A stretch of DNA of 64,000 nucleotides, taken from contig SAQE01000030.1 of assembly GCA_004020545.1 (NCBI GenBank), positions 1-64,000 of the forward strand, read 5' to 3'. The notes below the pieces were generated by a model. The model worked only from the letters and a program-made list of their open reading frames with translations, ran no database searches and was not told the origin of the DNA. The stretch is from Mesorhizobium sp. (lineage in GTDB: Bacteria > Pseudomonadota > Alphaproteobacteria > Rhizobiales > Rhizobiaceae). Position numbers and translations under genes: made by a program. Shown piece after piece: positions 25,632-35,647 of the stretch (position 1 is its first letter; each line of letters begins with the position of its first letter).

Positions 25632-27184
25632 TGAAAGCGGAACCTGATCAGCACGGAAGACGCCTCGTCCTCCGGGCCGGGTGCGGCGGGCCCAACGATC
25701 ACCGGCTGCGTCTCGGTGAGATCGCCAGCCACAATCTCTGTCGTCCGGCCGTCAGTGATCCCGAGACGGAGCGGAACCGGCCTTGGTTCATCATGCGGCC
25801 CCAACACGAACACCTGGCCGGCCGATCCAGGCTCCATACCGCGGTCCGCTGCGAGCTTGGATGAAGGGGCAACTGCGAGGCGACGCCCGTCCGGCCTGGT
25901 ATCCTTTGGGCGGAAACGCAGGGCGGCATTGGGCACTTTGAGAACATGTTCCCGTCTTGCCACCACCACTTCGAGATTGGCGGTCATCCCCGGCAGCAGA
26001 AGCTCTTCCGGGTTTTCGGCAGCCACCACAACGACATAGGCGACGACATTCTGCACGATTTGCGGCGCCTTGCGGATCTGCTTCACCGAGCCGGCGAAAA
26101 CGCGATCGGGATAGGCATCAACAGTGAAGGTGACTGGCTGTCCTACGGCAAAACGACTGATATCAGCTTCGACCACCGTTGCTTCGACCTGCATCTGCGT
26201 CAGGTCTTTGGCTATGGTGAACAGGATCGGCGTCTGCAAGCCCGCCGCCAGTGTCTGACCGCCGCTAACCGCACGATTGACCACTGTCCCGGTGACTGGC
26301 GCTCGGATATACGTCCGCTCAAGATCGATCCGGGCCTGCCGAAGCATGGCTTCCCTCTGCTTGACCTGGGCCAGCATGTTGGCAAGCTCCGCATCAGCCA
26401 TGCTGACGCTTGATTGGGCGGCGCGGACGGCGGCCAGTTGCGACAACTCCTCCGCGCCGATGGATGTGGCCTGTGCTTCAGCCGATTCGTGCGCGTTCTG
26501 GGTGCGCTCCCATTCGCCTGCCGTAATGACATTGCGCTGTGCCAACGGCCGCTTGCGTTCCATGTCCTGGAGCGCCTCGGCAAGCCCTATTTGCGCACGC
26601 CTGTTCTGACCCACCGCCGCGGCATGCTTGGCTTCAGCGGTCTCCAGTTCGGCCCGGACTCGTTCGATCTGCGCCTGCTGCACCAAAACCTGCGTCTGCG
26701 CCATCTCCAGTTCGGCTTCGGCCTGGGCCACCCGGGCCTCATACATTTCCGGTTCGACACGCGCGATGACCTGACCCAAAGTCACCTTGGAATTGAAATC
26801 GGCGTAAAGCTCCTTGATCCGGCCGGAAAGTTGTGACCCGACTTCCACGACCACCAGCGCATTGAGTGTGCCGGCAGCCTGGACGGTCGTGACGATATCG
26901 CCCCGCTCCGCAACTTCGGTTTGATACGCCGTCCTCTTCGGCGCGTCGGAGTGCGTAGGCTTCACCTGCATCAACAGCTGTCGGAAAGCCGATGAAATCT
27001 GCTCGGCCCCCGACGTCAGCGACGGTGCGAGCGAAGCCTCCGGCATCGTTGCCGCGCCGATGATTACCGCCGCAAAGAGGACACTGCGCATCATCATGTG
27101 CGAACTATCCAGATCGCCGGGAGGGCGGGGCTCTCCCGGCTGTTCGCCCTGGCTCGGGAACGGGTGACACCTCAACTCGCCCAT
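25628..27184 (-). CDS. MacA-like periplasmic adaptor (HlyD/RND-MFP family)
   Basis: A membrane-fusion protein of up to 518 residues. It has a lipoyl-like segment (VVVEVGSQLSGRIKELYADFNSKVTLGQVIARVEP), a long alpha hairpin (residues ~150-290, rich in Ala, Glu, Gln), the second lipoyl half (YIRAPVTGTVVNRAVSGGQTLAAG), and beta-barrel regions. The hydrophobic start MMMRSVLFAAVIIGAATM suggests the true start is the ATG at 27097, not the ATG at 27184, but neither has a strong ribosome site. The hairpin and C-terminus are longer than in E. coli MacA (~370 aa). It precedes the ATPase and permease in one operon. Confidence 0.87.
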   Translation of the reverse strand: MGELRCHPFPSQGEQPGEPRPPGDLDSSHMMMRSVLFAAVIIGAATMPEASLAPSLTSGAEQISSAFRQLLMQVKPTHSDAPKRTAYQTEVAERGDIVTTVQAAGTLNALVVVEVGSQLSGRIKELYADFNSKVTLGQVIARVEPEMYEARVAQAEAELEMAQTQVLVQQAQIERVRAELETAEAKHAAAVGQNRRAQIGLAEALQDMERKRPLAQRNVITAGEWERTQNAHESAEAQATSIGAEELSQLAAVRAAQSSVSMADAELANMLAQVKQREAMLRQARIDLERTYIRAPVTGTVVNRAVSGGQTLAAGLQTPILFTIAKDLTQMQVEATVVEADISRFAVGQPVTFTVDAYPDRVFAGSVKQIRKAPQIVQNVVAYVVVVAAENPEELLLPGMTANLEVVVARREHVLKVPNAALRFRPKDTRPDGRRLAVAPSSKLAADRGMEPGSAGQVFVLGPHDEPRPVPLRLGITDGRTTEIVAGDLTETQPVIVGPAAPGPEDEASSVLIRFRFQ

Positions 27185-27250
27185 GCCTTGGCGTCAGGCA
27201 ACAACCACGCCGCCTCAATGCAGATACCCGAGGCGACGCATTTCCGGCCA

Positions 27251-27568
27251 TTACTTGCACTGCCCCGGATTGCCGGTGCAGCTCGTCTCGGTCTTGTTGC
27301 CCAAATTGCCCTGGCCGGTTGAAGTATCCGTCGTCGCCGTGCCGAACGCGTTGCCGTTCACGTCCTTCGTCGTCGTGTTGCAGACGCAATCGGGCGTCGA
27401 CCCTGTCTTCGTGCATGAAGCGACCCCGGCATCGCCGCATAGGTCTGTACACTGGGTGGCCGAGACGCCGGGGCACAGATTCTGCGCTCCCGCATTGCCT
27501 GTGCCAAGCATGAGCGCGCCGCCCAAGGAAACGGCGGTTGCAACCGCCAAAAACAACTGTCTACACAT
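27251..27568 (-). CDS. secreted cysteine-rich small protein (105 aa)
   Basis: A 105-residue protein with a clear signal peptide (FLAVATAVSLGGALMLGTG, likely cleaved after NAGAQ). The mature ~75 residues contain eight cysteines with spacing C-x7-C-x3-C-x7-C-x8-C-x-C-x33-C-x6-C and are rich in Thr, Gly and Asn. I do not recognise a named family. An even number of cysteines suggests disulfides in the periplasm. The ATG at 27568 follows AGGGAGC at good spacing, while the frame open to 27658 is rejected. It ends 66 bases before the MacA-like gene on the same strand, so it is probably the first gene of that export operon. Confidence 0.78.
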   Translation of the reverse strand: MCRQLFLAVATAVSLGGALMLGTGNAGAQNLCPGVSATQCTDLCGDAGVASCTKTGSTPDCVCNTTTKDVNGNAFGTATTDTSTGQGNLGNKTETSCTGNPGQCK

Positions 27569-28093
27569 GTTTTGCTCCCTTGTTGGCCAGAGTTCACCAT
27601 CTCCCTCATCGCAGGCCACCTCTGGCAGTGGCCTGCAGACAAAAGAAAAGCGATACACTCCGGTCTTGACCGGAGCGGTCTGTCTTCAAGGCATGTTCGG
27701 GAAGGAGGCATAGCGGCGGTAGCTAGACCGCCGCGCCTCCTGACACTCTTCTGGATGCGGACATTTTACCCATGCGCAAACGCGGCGCCGATCCGACAAC
27801 TGGATCGCGGCGCGCAGCAACGCACCCTCCAGTTCTTTAGCTTGGTAACAAGGCCGATTATATTAGCACTTAATTAACTAATTGCAAAGCGCGTTTCATA
27901 TGCCGAAGTGCGAACCACGGCGCCGCGACAACTTCGATGGGACAGTCGTAGAGGAACTCGGTCCTTCCCAGAGGCGTGATTGGCAAAGGCCTTTCTGGAG
28001 CAACTACGACCGTTGGTGTCGTCGCCGGCGATGTCTGGCCGCGCACCAACGAAATCTTAATGTAAATCAAGCGTAATCCCGACCGTTAAAATT
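27569..28093. other. AT-richer non-coding gap with a strong hairpin at 27703-27741
   Basis: This 525-base gap between the divergent cysteine-rich gene and the hybrid kinase holds no gene I can support. It is more AT-rich than its surroundings, especially 27840-27900. At 27703-27741, AGGAGGC-ATA-GCGGCGGT and ACCGCCGC-GCCTCCT pair around AGCTAG (15 bp, one 3-base bulge). No T run follows on either strand. The region must contain both promoters, but I cannot place them with confidence. Confidence 0.6.
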
Positions 28094-30451
<2,358 letters not shown>

Positions 30452-30601
30452 GCGTTCGTCGAATCTAGCCTTCTAAACCGATCCGGCCTTAACGCGCTGG
30501 GCGCCTTCAAGTGGCATGAGGAGGCCGGTGTCGATCTCAAGATCATAGCTTACGACGCGCCCATATCCGATGGCCGATGGCAACCGACACGGTCCAGGTA
30601 A
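30452..30601 (+). other. protein-like open stretch without a start, possible gene remnant
   Basis: Directly after the kinase stop codon the same frame stays open for 49 codons. It reads like protein, with segments GLNALGAFKWHEEAGVDLK and IIAYDAPISDGRW, but has no start codon or ribosome site. I do not recognise the family. It may be the end of a gene lost by deletion, since the next gene differs in composition. Confidence that it is functional is low. Confidence 0.3.
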
Positions 30602-30677
30602 ACCTTTCAAAATTGCCACTCTCAATTAACCTTGGGTTCAACCCAAACGTGTAGACGTTTCCCAATAGGTTCGGGAA

Positions 30678-31685
30678 ATGACCATGCGAATTCTCCAAGT
30701 AGCGCTGATATTCCTTTCGTCCCTGGTTGTAGCGAAAGGACAAACTGACGAAATTGACGACCGGAAAAGCATCGCTGAGACTGTCAAAACAGCTTTTTTC
30801 GCCGGTCATTTCAACGAACTTGATCAAATTGCTGGCGAGTATCGCACTAGCAAGGCTAGAACTAGCAGTGGAATATGGAAACTTACCATATTCTACTCTG
30901 TATTTGGTGCCCCCGAAAGCCATCCTCCCTATGGCGAGCGATCATTTGCTGGCTTTGAGCAACAGGCCAAAAGGTGGATCGATGAAGCGCCGGACTCGAA
31001 ATCCGCACACATTGCCTATGCGACTTTGCTGTATCGGCATGCATTCTTTATTCGAGGCGACGGGTATGCCCCTTCGGTTGCGCCGGAAAAATGGTCAGGG
31101 TTCTTCGAATACCTCAACAAGGCACACAAGCAGCTTGCAGCCAGCAAGGGTTTTGCCTCATCGGACCCGCACTGGTACGCGACCATGCTGGACGTAGCGA
31201 AGGGAGAGAATTGGTCGGAGCCTGACTTTGATGCGCTTTTCGACGAAGCAACGACTCGCGAGCCTTACTACTACGAGACATACTTCGCCGCGATCGAACG
31301 CAAGCTTCCTATATGGGGCGGCACCGTCGAAGACGTCGAGAGATTGATAGATCACGCCGTGATGCTAACAAGCCCAGAAGATGGCGTCGGATTTTACGCG
31401 CGAGGTTATTGGTATGCAATGGACCGGTACTTTGGGTCCGACATTTTTCAGAATTCTCGTGTTGATTGGCCGAAGCTCAATGCCGGGTTCGAAAGCTTGG
31501 TCAAACAATATCCGGACGCGTGGAATCTTAACACTTTCGCGCGTATCGCCTGCATTGCGCTCGACGCTGAGGCTACTCATAAGGCTTTCGTTCAGCTTAA
31601 CGGGAGAATTATCTCAGGAACATGGCCCAATGATGCCATGGCCCAGACCTGCGAGGAATGGTCACGCCACGAGAGTTCGAAATAG
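30678..31685 (+). CDS. DUF4034-like secreted protein
   Basis: A 335-residue protein with an N-terminal signal peptide (ILQVALIFLSSLVVAKG). The rest resembles DUF4034: FDALFDEATTREPYYYETYFAAIERKLPIWGG, then YARGYWYAMDRYF and WPKLNAGFESLVKQYPDAWNLNTFARIACIALD, a helical TPR-like arrangement. Function is unknown. Base composition is clearly less GC-rich than in neighbouring genes, and codon use differs, which suggests acquisition. It ends one base before the lytic transglycosylase stop on the other strand, so the two genes are tightly convergent. Confidence 0.7.
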   Translation: MTMRILQVALIFLSSLVVAKGQTDEIDDRKSIAETVKTAFFAGHFNELDQIAGEYRTSKARTSSGIWKLTIFYSVFGAPESHPPYGERSFAGFEQQAKRWIDEAPDSKSAHIAYATLLYRHAFFIRGDGYAPSVAPEKWSGFFEYLNKAHKQLAASKGFASSDPHWYATMLDVAKGENWSEPDFDALFDEATTREPYYYETYFAAIERKLPIWGGTVEDVERLIDHAVMLTSPEDGVGFYARGYWYAMDRYFGSDIFQNSRVDWPKLNAGFESLVKQYPDAWNLNTFARIACIALDAEATHKAFVQLNGRIISGTWPNDAMAQTCEEWSRHESSK

Positions 31686-32540
31686 CTACCGGTTGCGCAT
31701 CACCACGCATGCGCCGCCGACGCTCTGCAGCTTGTTGCAGATGCCGTTGGCCTCGGCGCGCGAGTCGGCACCGATCCTGACCGCATAGATGCCGCGCCGG
31801 CCGATCGGCGTGCGCACGCGGCTCACCACCGGATCGTGGCTGGCGAGCAAGGCCGGGAACCGGCCGCGCACGCGCAACCACTGGCCGATTGCGGCGGAGC
31901 GGCGGAAATTGCCGGCCACCTGCACGCCCCACGGCTTGACGTTGATCGAGGCCATGGCGACAGTCCGCGCCATGATCACCGGCAGCCGGCGGCAGGCAAC
32001 CGCGAAGCCCGTCTTCGGATCGAGCGGCTGGATGGTGCCGGCATAAGCCGTGTCCGAGAACTTGTCGACCGGCTCGCCCATGATGTCGAAGACATAGCTC
32101 TCGGTCTCCATCGGCAGGAAGCCGCCGGAATCCAGCCAGCGCGACACCCGGTTCTCGCCGGCATTGTAGGCGGCAGCAGCCAGGCCGAGATTGCCGTAGC
32201 CCACCTTCATCTCGGCAAGATATTTGGCCGACGCCGGGATGGCCTGCTGGATATCGAAGGGATCGGCAAGCCCGCGCAGCTTGGCCGTGCCCGGCATGAA
32301 CTGCGCAATGCCTTCGGCACCCACCGGGCTCACCGCATTGGGGTCGAAGCGGCTTTCCTTCCAGATCAGCCTGGCGAAGAAATCCTTGGGCAGCCCGTTT
32401 TGTTCGGCCTGGGTTTCGATCAGGTCGCAGACGCGGCCGATCAGCCGTTTGGTGGCCGATTGCGGCGGATCGGCGAACACATCACCGGCCCAGCCCAGCG
32501 CACAAAACAAGAGCGGCGTCGCCTTCAGCAAGCGGCGCAT
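31686..32540 (-). CDS. lytic transglycosylase (SLT domain)
   Basis: A 284-residue secreted murein hydrolase that cleaves glycan strands to 1,6-anhydro products. It has a signal peptide (LLKATPLLFCALGWAGDVFA), then the SLT domain (residues ~45-165) with the catalytic glutamate in ARLIWKESRFDPNAVSPVGAEGIAQFMPGTA and the AAAYNAGENRVSRWL motif. The C-terminal ~100 residues (ARTVAMASINVKPWGVQ to AEANGICNKLQSVGGACVV) look like a SPOR-type peptidoglycan-binding domain. The ATG at 32540 is four bases past the ispG stop, so the two are probably cotranscribed. Confidence 0.88.
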   Translation of the reverse strand: MRRLLKATPLLFCALGWAGDVFADPPQSATKRLIGRVCDLIETQAEQNGLPKDFFARLIWKESRFDPNAVSPVGAEGIAQFMPGTAKLRGLADPFDIQQAIPASAKYLAEMKVGYGNLGLAAAAYNAGENRVSRWLDSGGFLPMETESYVFDIMGEPVDKFSDTAYAGTIQPLDPKTGFAVACRRLPVIMARTVAMASINVKPWGVQVAGNFRRSAAIGQWLRVRGRFPALLASHDPVVSRVRTPIGRRGIYAVRIGADSRAEANGICNKLQSVGGACVVMRNR

Positions 32541-32544
32541 GGAC

Positions 32545-33795
32545 TCATTCCGCCGCGGCTTTGCCGTGTCCGCACCTTTGCTCGATATAGTCGGCGACCA
32601 TTTTTTCGAAATCCTGCGCGATCGAGGGGCCGCGCAGCGTCGCCGCCTTCTTGCCGTCGATGAAGACCGGCGCCGTCGGCGTCTCGCCGGTGCCGGGCAG
32701 AGAAATGCCGATGTCGGCATGCTTGGACTCACCTGGGCCGTTGACGATGCAGCCCATCACCGCGACCTTGAGGTTCTCGACGCCGGGATATTTCTCGCGC
32801 CACACCGGCATGTTCTTGCGGATATCGGCCTGGATGCTCTGGGCCAGTTCCTGGAACACAGTGGACGTCGTGCGGCCGCAGCCGGGGCAGGCCGCGACGA
32901 TCGGCACGAACTGCCGGAACCCCATGGTCTGCAAGAGTTCCTGCGACACCTGCACCTCGCGGGTGCGGTCGCCATTCGGCTCCGGCGTCAGCGAGATGCG
33001 GATCGTGTCGCCGATACCCTGCTGCAAGAGGATGCCCATCGCCGCGGATGAGGCGACGATGCCCTTGGTGCCCATGCCGGCCTCGGTCAGGCCGAGATGC
33101 AGCGCGTGGTTGGAGCGCGTGGCAAGCTCGGTATAGACGGCGATCAGATCCTGCACGCCGCTCACCTTGGCCGATAGGATGATCTTGTCGCGCCCAAGCC
33201 CGATCTCTTCGGCCAGCTCGGCCGACAGGATCGCCGACTGCACGATCGCCTCGCGGGTGACTTCCTGCGCCGTGAGCGGCGAGCCCTGGGCCTGGTTCTC
33301 GTCCATCAGCCGGGTCAACAGATCCTGGTCGAGCGAGCCCCAGTTGACGCCGATGCGCACCGGCTTGTCGTATCTGATCGCCATTTCGACGATCGCCGCG
33401 AACTGCCGGTCCTTCTTCTCCTTGAAGCCGACATTGCCGGGATTGATGCGGTATTTCGCCAGCGCCTCGGCGCAGGCCGGATGGTCGGCGAGCAGCTTGT
33501 GGCCGATATAATGGAAATCGCCGACCAGCGGCACGTTCACGCCGAGCCTCGACAGCCTTTCCTGGATGCGCGGCACCGCTGCGGCGCTCTCGTCGCGATC
33601 GACGGTGATGCGCACGATCTCCGAGCCGGCGCGATTGAGCGCCGCGACCTGTGCGACGGTCTGGTCGACATCGGCCGTGTCGGTGTTGGTCATCGACTGC
33701 ACGACGACCGGCGCGCCGCCGCCGACCATCACGCCGCCGACCGAAACACCAACCGATGCGCGGCGTGGGAAAGGAGAAGAAAAATATCCGGTCAT
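32545..33795 (-). CDS. ispG: 4-hydroxy-3-methylbut-2-en-1-yl diphosphate synthase
   Basis: IspG (GcpE) reduces MEcPP to HMBPP in the non-mevalonate isoprenoid pathway using a [4Fe-4S] cluster. The 416-residue protein has [21 protein letters not shown] at the start, the TIM-barrel region with [12 protein letters not shown] and GVNWGSLD, and cluster cysteines in AACPGCGRT and [10 protein letters not shown]. Length is normal for the bacterial two-domain form. The leader upstream (33813-33971) is strongly structured and reaches close to the ribosome site, which could regulate translation. It is followed by the lytic transglycosylase gene. Confidence 0.95.
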   Translation of the reverse strand: MTGYFSSPFPRRASVGVSVGGVMVGGGAPVVVQSMTNTDTADVDQTVAQVAALNRAGSEIVRITVDRDESAAAVPRIQERLSRLGVNVPLVGDFHYIGHKLLADHPACAEALAKYRINPGNVGFKEKKDRQFAAIVEMAIRYDKPVRIGVNWGSLDQDLLTRLMDENQAQGSPLTAQEVTREAIVQSAILSAELAEEIGLGRDKIILSAKVSGVQDLIAVYTELATRSNHALHLGLTEAGMGTKGIVASSAAMGILLQQGIGDTIRISLTPEPNGDRTREVQVSQELLQTMGFRQFVPIVAACPGCGRTTSTVFQELAQSIQADIRKNMPVWREKYPGVENLKVAVMGCIVNGPGESKHADIGISLPGTGETPTAPVFIDGKKAATLRGPSIAQDFEKMVADYIEQRCGHGKAAAE

Positions 33796-33812
33796 GCCGG
33801 CCGCCTTTTGCT

Positions 33813-33971
33813 TGGAGCAGGGATGCTCAAGGGTCCGGGCATGAGGTGGAGGAGCAAAGATGGCTTGTCAATGGCAAGCGGCAGGCAGCCGGTCAAATCG
33901 GCTGCCTGACTGGCTGCCGAGACGACAAGTCCCTGCTCCAGCGGCGAAGGTGTCCAAGCTGCGCCGCCGCT
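33813..33971 (-). promoter_or_regulatory. structured leader upstream of ispG
   Basis: Read on the ispG strand, TGGAGCAGGGA (33940-33930) pairs perfectly with TCCCTGCTCCA (33823-33813), 11 bp closing a ~128-nt region. Inside, CTTGTC (33929-33924) pairs with GACAAG (33869-33864), and a perfect 10-bp hairpin CAGGCAGCCG / CGGCTGCCTG lies at 33908-33882. TTGCTCC near 33850 could pair instead with GGAGCA of the outer stem. An outer hairpin AGCGGCG / CGCCGCT lies at 33940-33971. The closing stem ends 18 bases before the ispG ATG. Confidence 0.55.
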
Positions 33972-33993
33972 GCCGAAACTGGTCAAAATCCGG

Positions 33994-34031
33994 AATAAAA
34001 CCCCAAACGCCGGTGGCATGACAGCCACCGG
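33994..34031 (-). terminator. probable terminator after the minus-strand DUF465 gene
   Basis: On the minus strand CCGGTGGC-TGTCAT-GCCACCGG (perfect 8-bp stem, 34031-34010) is followed by CGTTTGGGGTTTTATT. The T run is interrupted, so strength is moderate. It lies 46 bases past the DUF465 stop and separates that gene from the ispG leader. Confidence 0.6.
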
Positions 34032-34076
34032 GAGGATGATTGCGCCGCAATGGCGGCTATGTTGCCTAGAGGAGCT

Positions 34077-34256
34077 TCAGTGTGCCGTCGGTTTCGCCTT
34101 CAGCTTTTCAATCTCGTCCTTGATTGCCAACTTGCGCCGCTTGAGATTGGCGATCTCGAGGTCATCTACCGAAGGATGCATCATCGCATCGGTGATTTCG
34201 CGCTCGATGTCGCCATGCTTCCGCTGCAGCTCATCAAGATGGGATGCAAGAGACAT
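34077..34256 (-). CDS. DUF465 (YdcH) family protein (59 aa)
   Basis: A 59-residue helical protein with the YdcH pattern: SLASHLDELQRKHGDIEREITD, a short turn (MMHPSVDD), then LEIANLKRRKLAIKDEIEKL. The second helix matches the conserved LKRxKLxLKDEIxRL core. No activity is known. The ATG at 34256 follows AGGGAGAACC. It is divergent from a second DUF465 gene (34495), with ~238 bases between starts. That gap is AT-rich around 34260-34480 and should hold both promoters. Confidence 0.85.
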   Translation of the reverse strand: MSLASHLDELQRKHGDIEREITDAMMHPSVDDLEIANLKRRKLAIKDEIEKLKAKPTAH

Positions 34257-34494
34257 GATTGGTTCTCCCTTTCATGGTTTCCTCGATTGCAGCCGTCGCA
34301 GGCACGTTCCACCGCAGGTCGCTACTGTGACGGCACGGTGACACTTTGCCACCAACCAATCTCGATGTCGAATGCCGCGTGGTAGCATTCCACGACAATG
34401 TGAAATGTGATATGGGCTGCGCGCCGGTCACAAATCCCACCGGCCCCGCCCAGACAGGCCCATCCTTGGGCGACGCATACGCAGACGGTAGATA

Positions 34495-34698
34495 ATGTCC
34501 GAACAGGAACAGGCTGAGATACGCCTAGAATATTCCCGGCTCAAACAGGAACACGCCGATTTCGACGCCGCCATCAACGCGATGATCGCCATGGGTTGCG
34601 ACCCGCTTCAGATCCAGCGCATGAAGAAGAAGAAGCTGATGCTGAAGGACCGGCTGATGGCGCTGGAAGACCGGATCATTCCCGACATTATCGCCTGA
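34495..34698 (+). CDS. DUF465 (YdcH) family protein (67 aa)
   Basis: A 67-residue helical hairpin protein: AEIRLEYSRLKQEHADFDAAINAMIAMGCDPLQIQRMKKKKLMLKDRLMALED. The second helix carries the DUF465 signature (MKKKKLMLKDRL). The family has no assigned function. It is a paralogue of the divergent gene at 34077-34256, and its C-terminal segment (RIIPDIIA) is family-like. The ATG at 34495 is the first in frame, though no strong ribosome site is visible. It is convergent with the IclR gene. Confidence 0.85.
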   Translation: MSEQEQAEIRLEYSRLKQEHADFDAAINAMIAMGCDPLQIQRMKKKKLMLKDRLMALEDRIIPDIIA

Positions 34699-34720
34699 GC
34701 CGCCTCCCGCTTCGGCTGGA

Positions 34721-35521
34721 TCAGGAGATCGAAAGCCGCGCCGCGCGCTCGCGCAGCAGCGCGACCAGCCCGCCTGTCCGCTCCTCTGACGTATCGATCG
34801 GAACCACAAGGCACATCGTCGCCTCGATCTTGCCGGGCGCCGAGAAGACCGGCGCCGCCAGGCATTTGGTGTAGGCATCGACAAGGCCTGAGGTCACGCA
34901 ATAGCCGGTGACGCGGGCCTTTGCGATGTCTTCGATGAAGTCGTCGAGCTCGATCCTGCGGCCGTCCGGCAGCACGAGGTCTTCCTCAGTGATGATTGCC
35001 TCGATCCGGCTGCGTTCGAGGCCGGCAAGCAGCAGCCGGCCGGAGGCGGTCCAGGGCAGCGGTATCTGCAGGCCGGTGGCCGAACTGATGCGGAACGGCC
35101 TCATGCCGGGGCTTGAATGGACGATCGTGTAGCGGCCGCTCTGCAGCATGCAGAGCTCCGAGGTCTCCCCCGTCTCGCGCGACAGCGTGTCGACCTCCTG
35201 CCGTCCACGCCTGAGCAGATCGTTGCCGCGCATATAGGCCATTCCATAGAGGTAGAGCTTCTTGCCGAAATAGACGCGATTGCCGTCGCCAGCCATTTCC
35301 AGCAGCCCGGCATCGACCAGCTCGCGCACCAGCGTATAGGTCGTCGAACGCGGCGCGTTGAGCCCTTTCGCCAGCTCACCGATGCCGATCGCGCGCTGGT
35401 TGGCGTGCAGGAACTCCAGAATGTGAAGCACCCGGTTCAGGCCCTTCTCGCGTGAATTCGCGGGCTTCTCTTCATTCATACCGGCGGCCTGCCATTCGCT
35501 CTGCGTCTTGCCATCTTGCAT
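34721..35521 (-). CDS. IclR-family transcriptional regulator
   Basis: A 266-residue IclR regulator with an N-terminal winged helix (NRVLHILEFLHANQRAIGIGELAKGLNAPRSTTYTLVRELVDAGLLE) and the C-terminal effector domain (residues ~95-260, with LPWTASGRLLLAGL and CLAAPVFSAPGKIEATMCLVVP). It is divergent from the uptake and catabolic operon starting at 35648, so it probably controls that operon in response to the substrate. The ATG at 35521 has AGGA upstream, but an internal ATG (35479) is also possible. Confidence 0.9.
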   Translation of the reverse strand: MQDGKTQSEWQAAGMNEEKPANSREKGLNRVLHILEFLHANQRAIGIGELAKGLNAPRSTTYTLVRELVDAGLLEMAGDGNRVYFGKKLYLYGMAYMRGNDLLRRGRQEVDTLSRETGETSELCMLQSGRYTIVHSSPGMRPFRISSATGLQIPLPWTASGRLLLAGLERSRIEAIITEEDLVLPDGRRIELDDFIEDIAKARVTGYCVTSGLVDAYTKCLAAPVFSAPGKIEATMCLVVPIDTSEERTGGLVALLRERAARLSIS

Positions 35522-35647
35522 TGCCGATTCCTAATGCTAGTATCTGTCTTGTACAGGATACATGCGTCCCTTGTAAGAGACAACACCATCATCACTGGCG
35601 CGTGCATCGCTGCTTCATTGGGGAACACACCATCAAAGGAGGTCGCC

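Noticed and set aside
23657-27568. Complete bacteriocin or lantibiotic cluster
   Set aside because: There is no modification enzyme, double-glycine leader or peptidase-type ABC protein. The small protein has a Sec signal, so only an export link is proposed.
27569-28093. Short frames in the gap as genes
   Set aside because: They lack ribosome sites and have residue patterns unlike the neighbouring genes.
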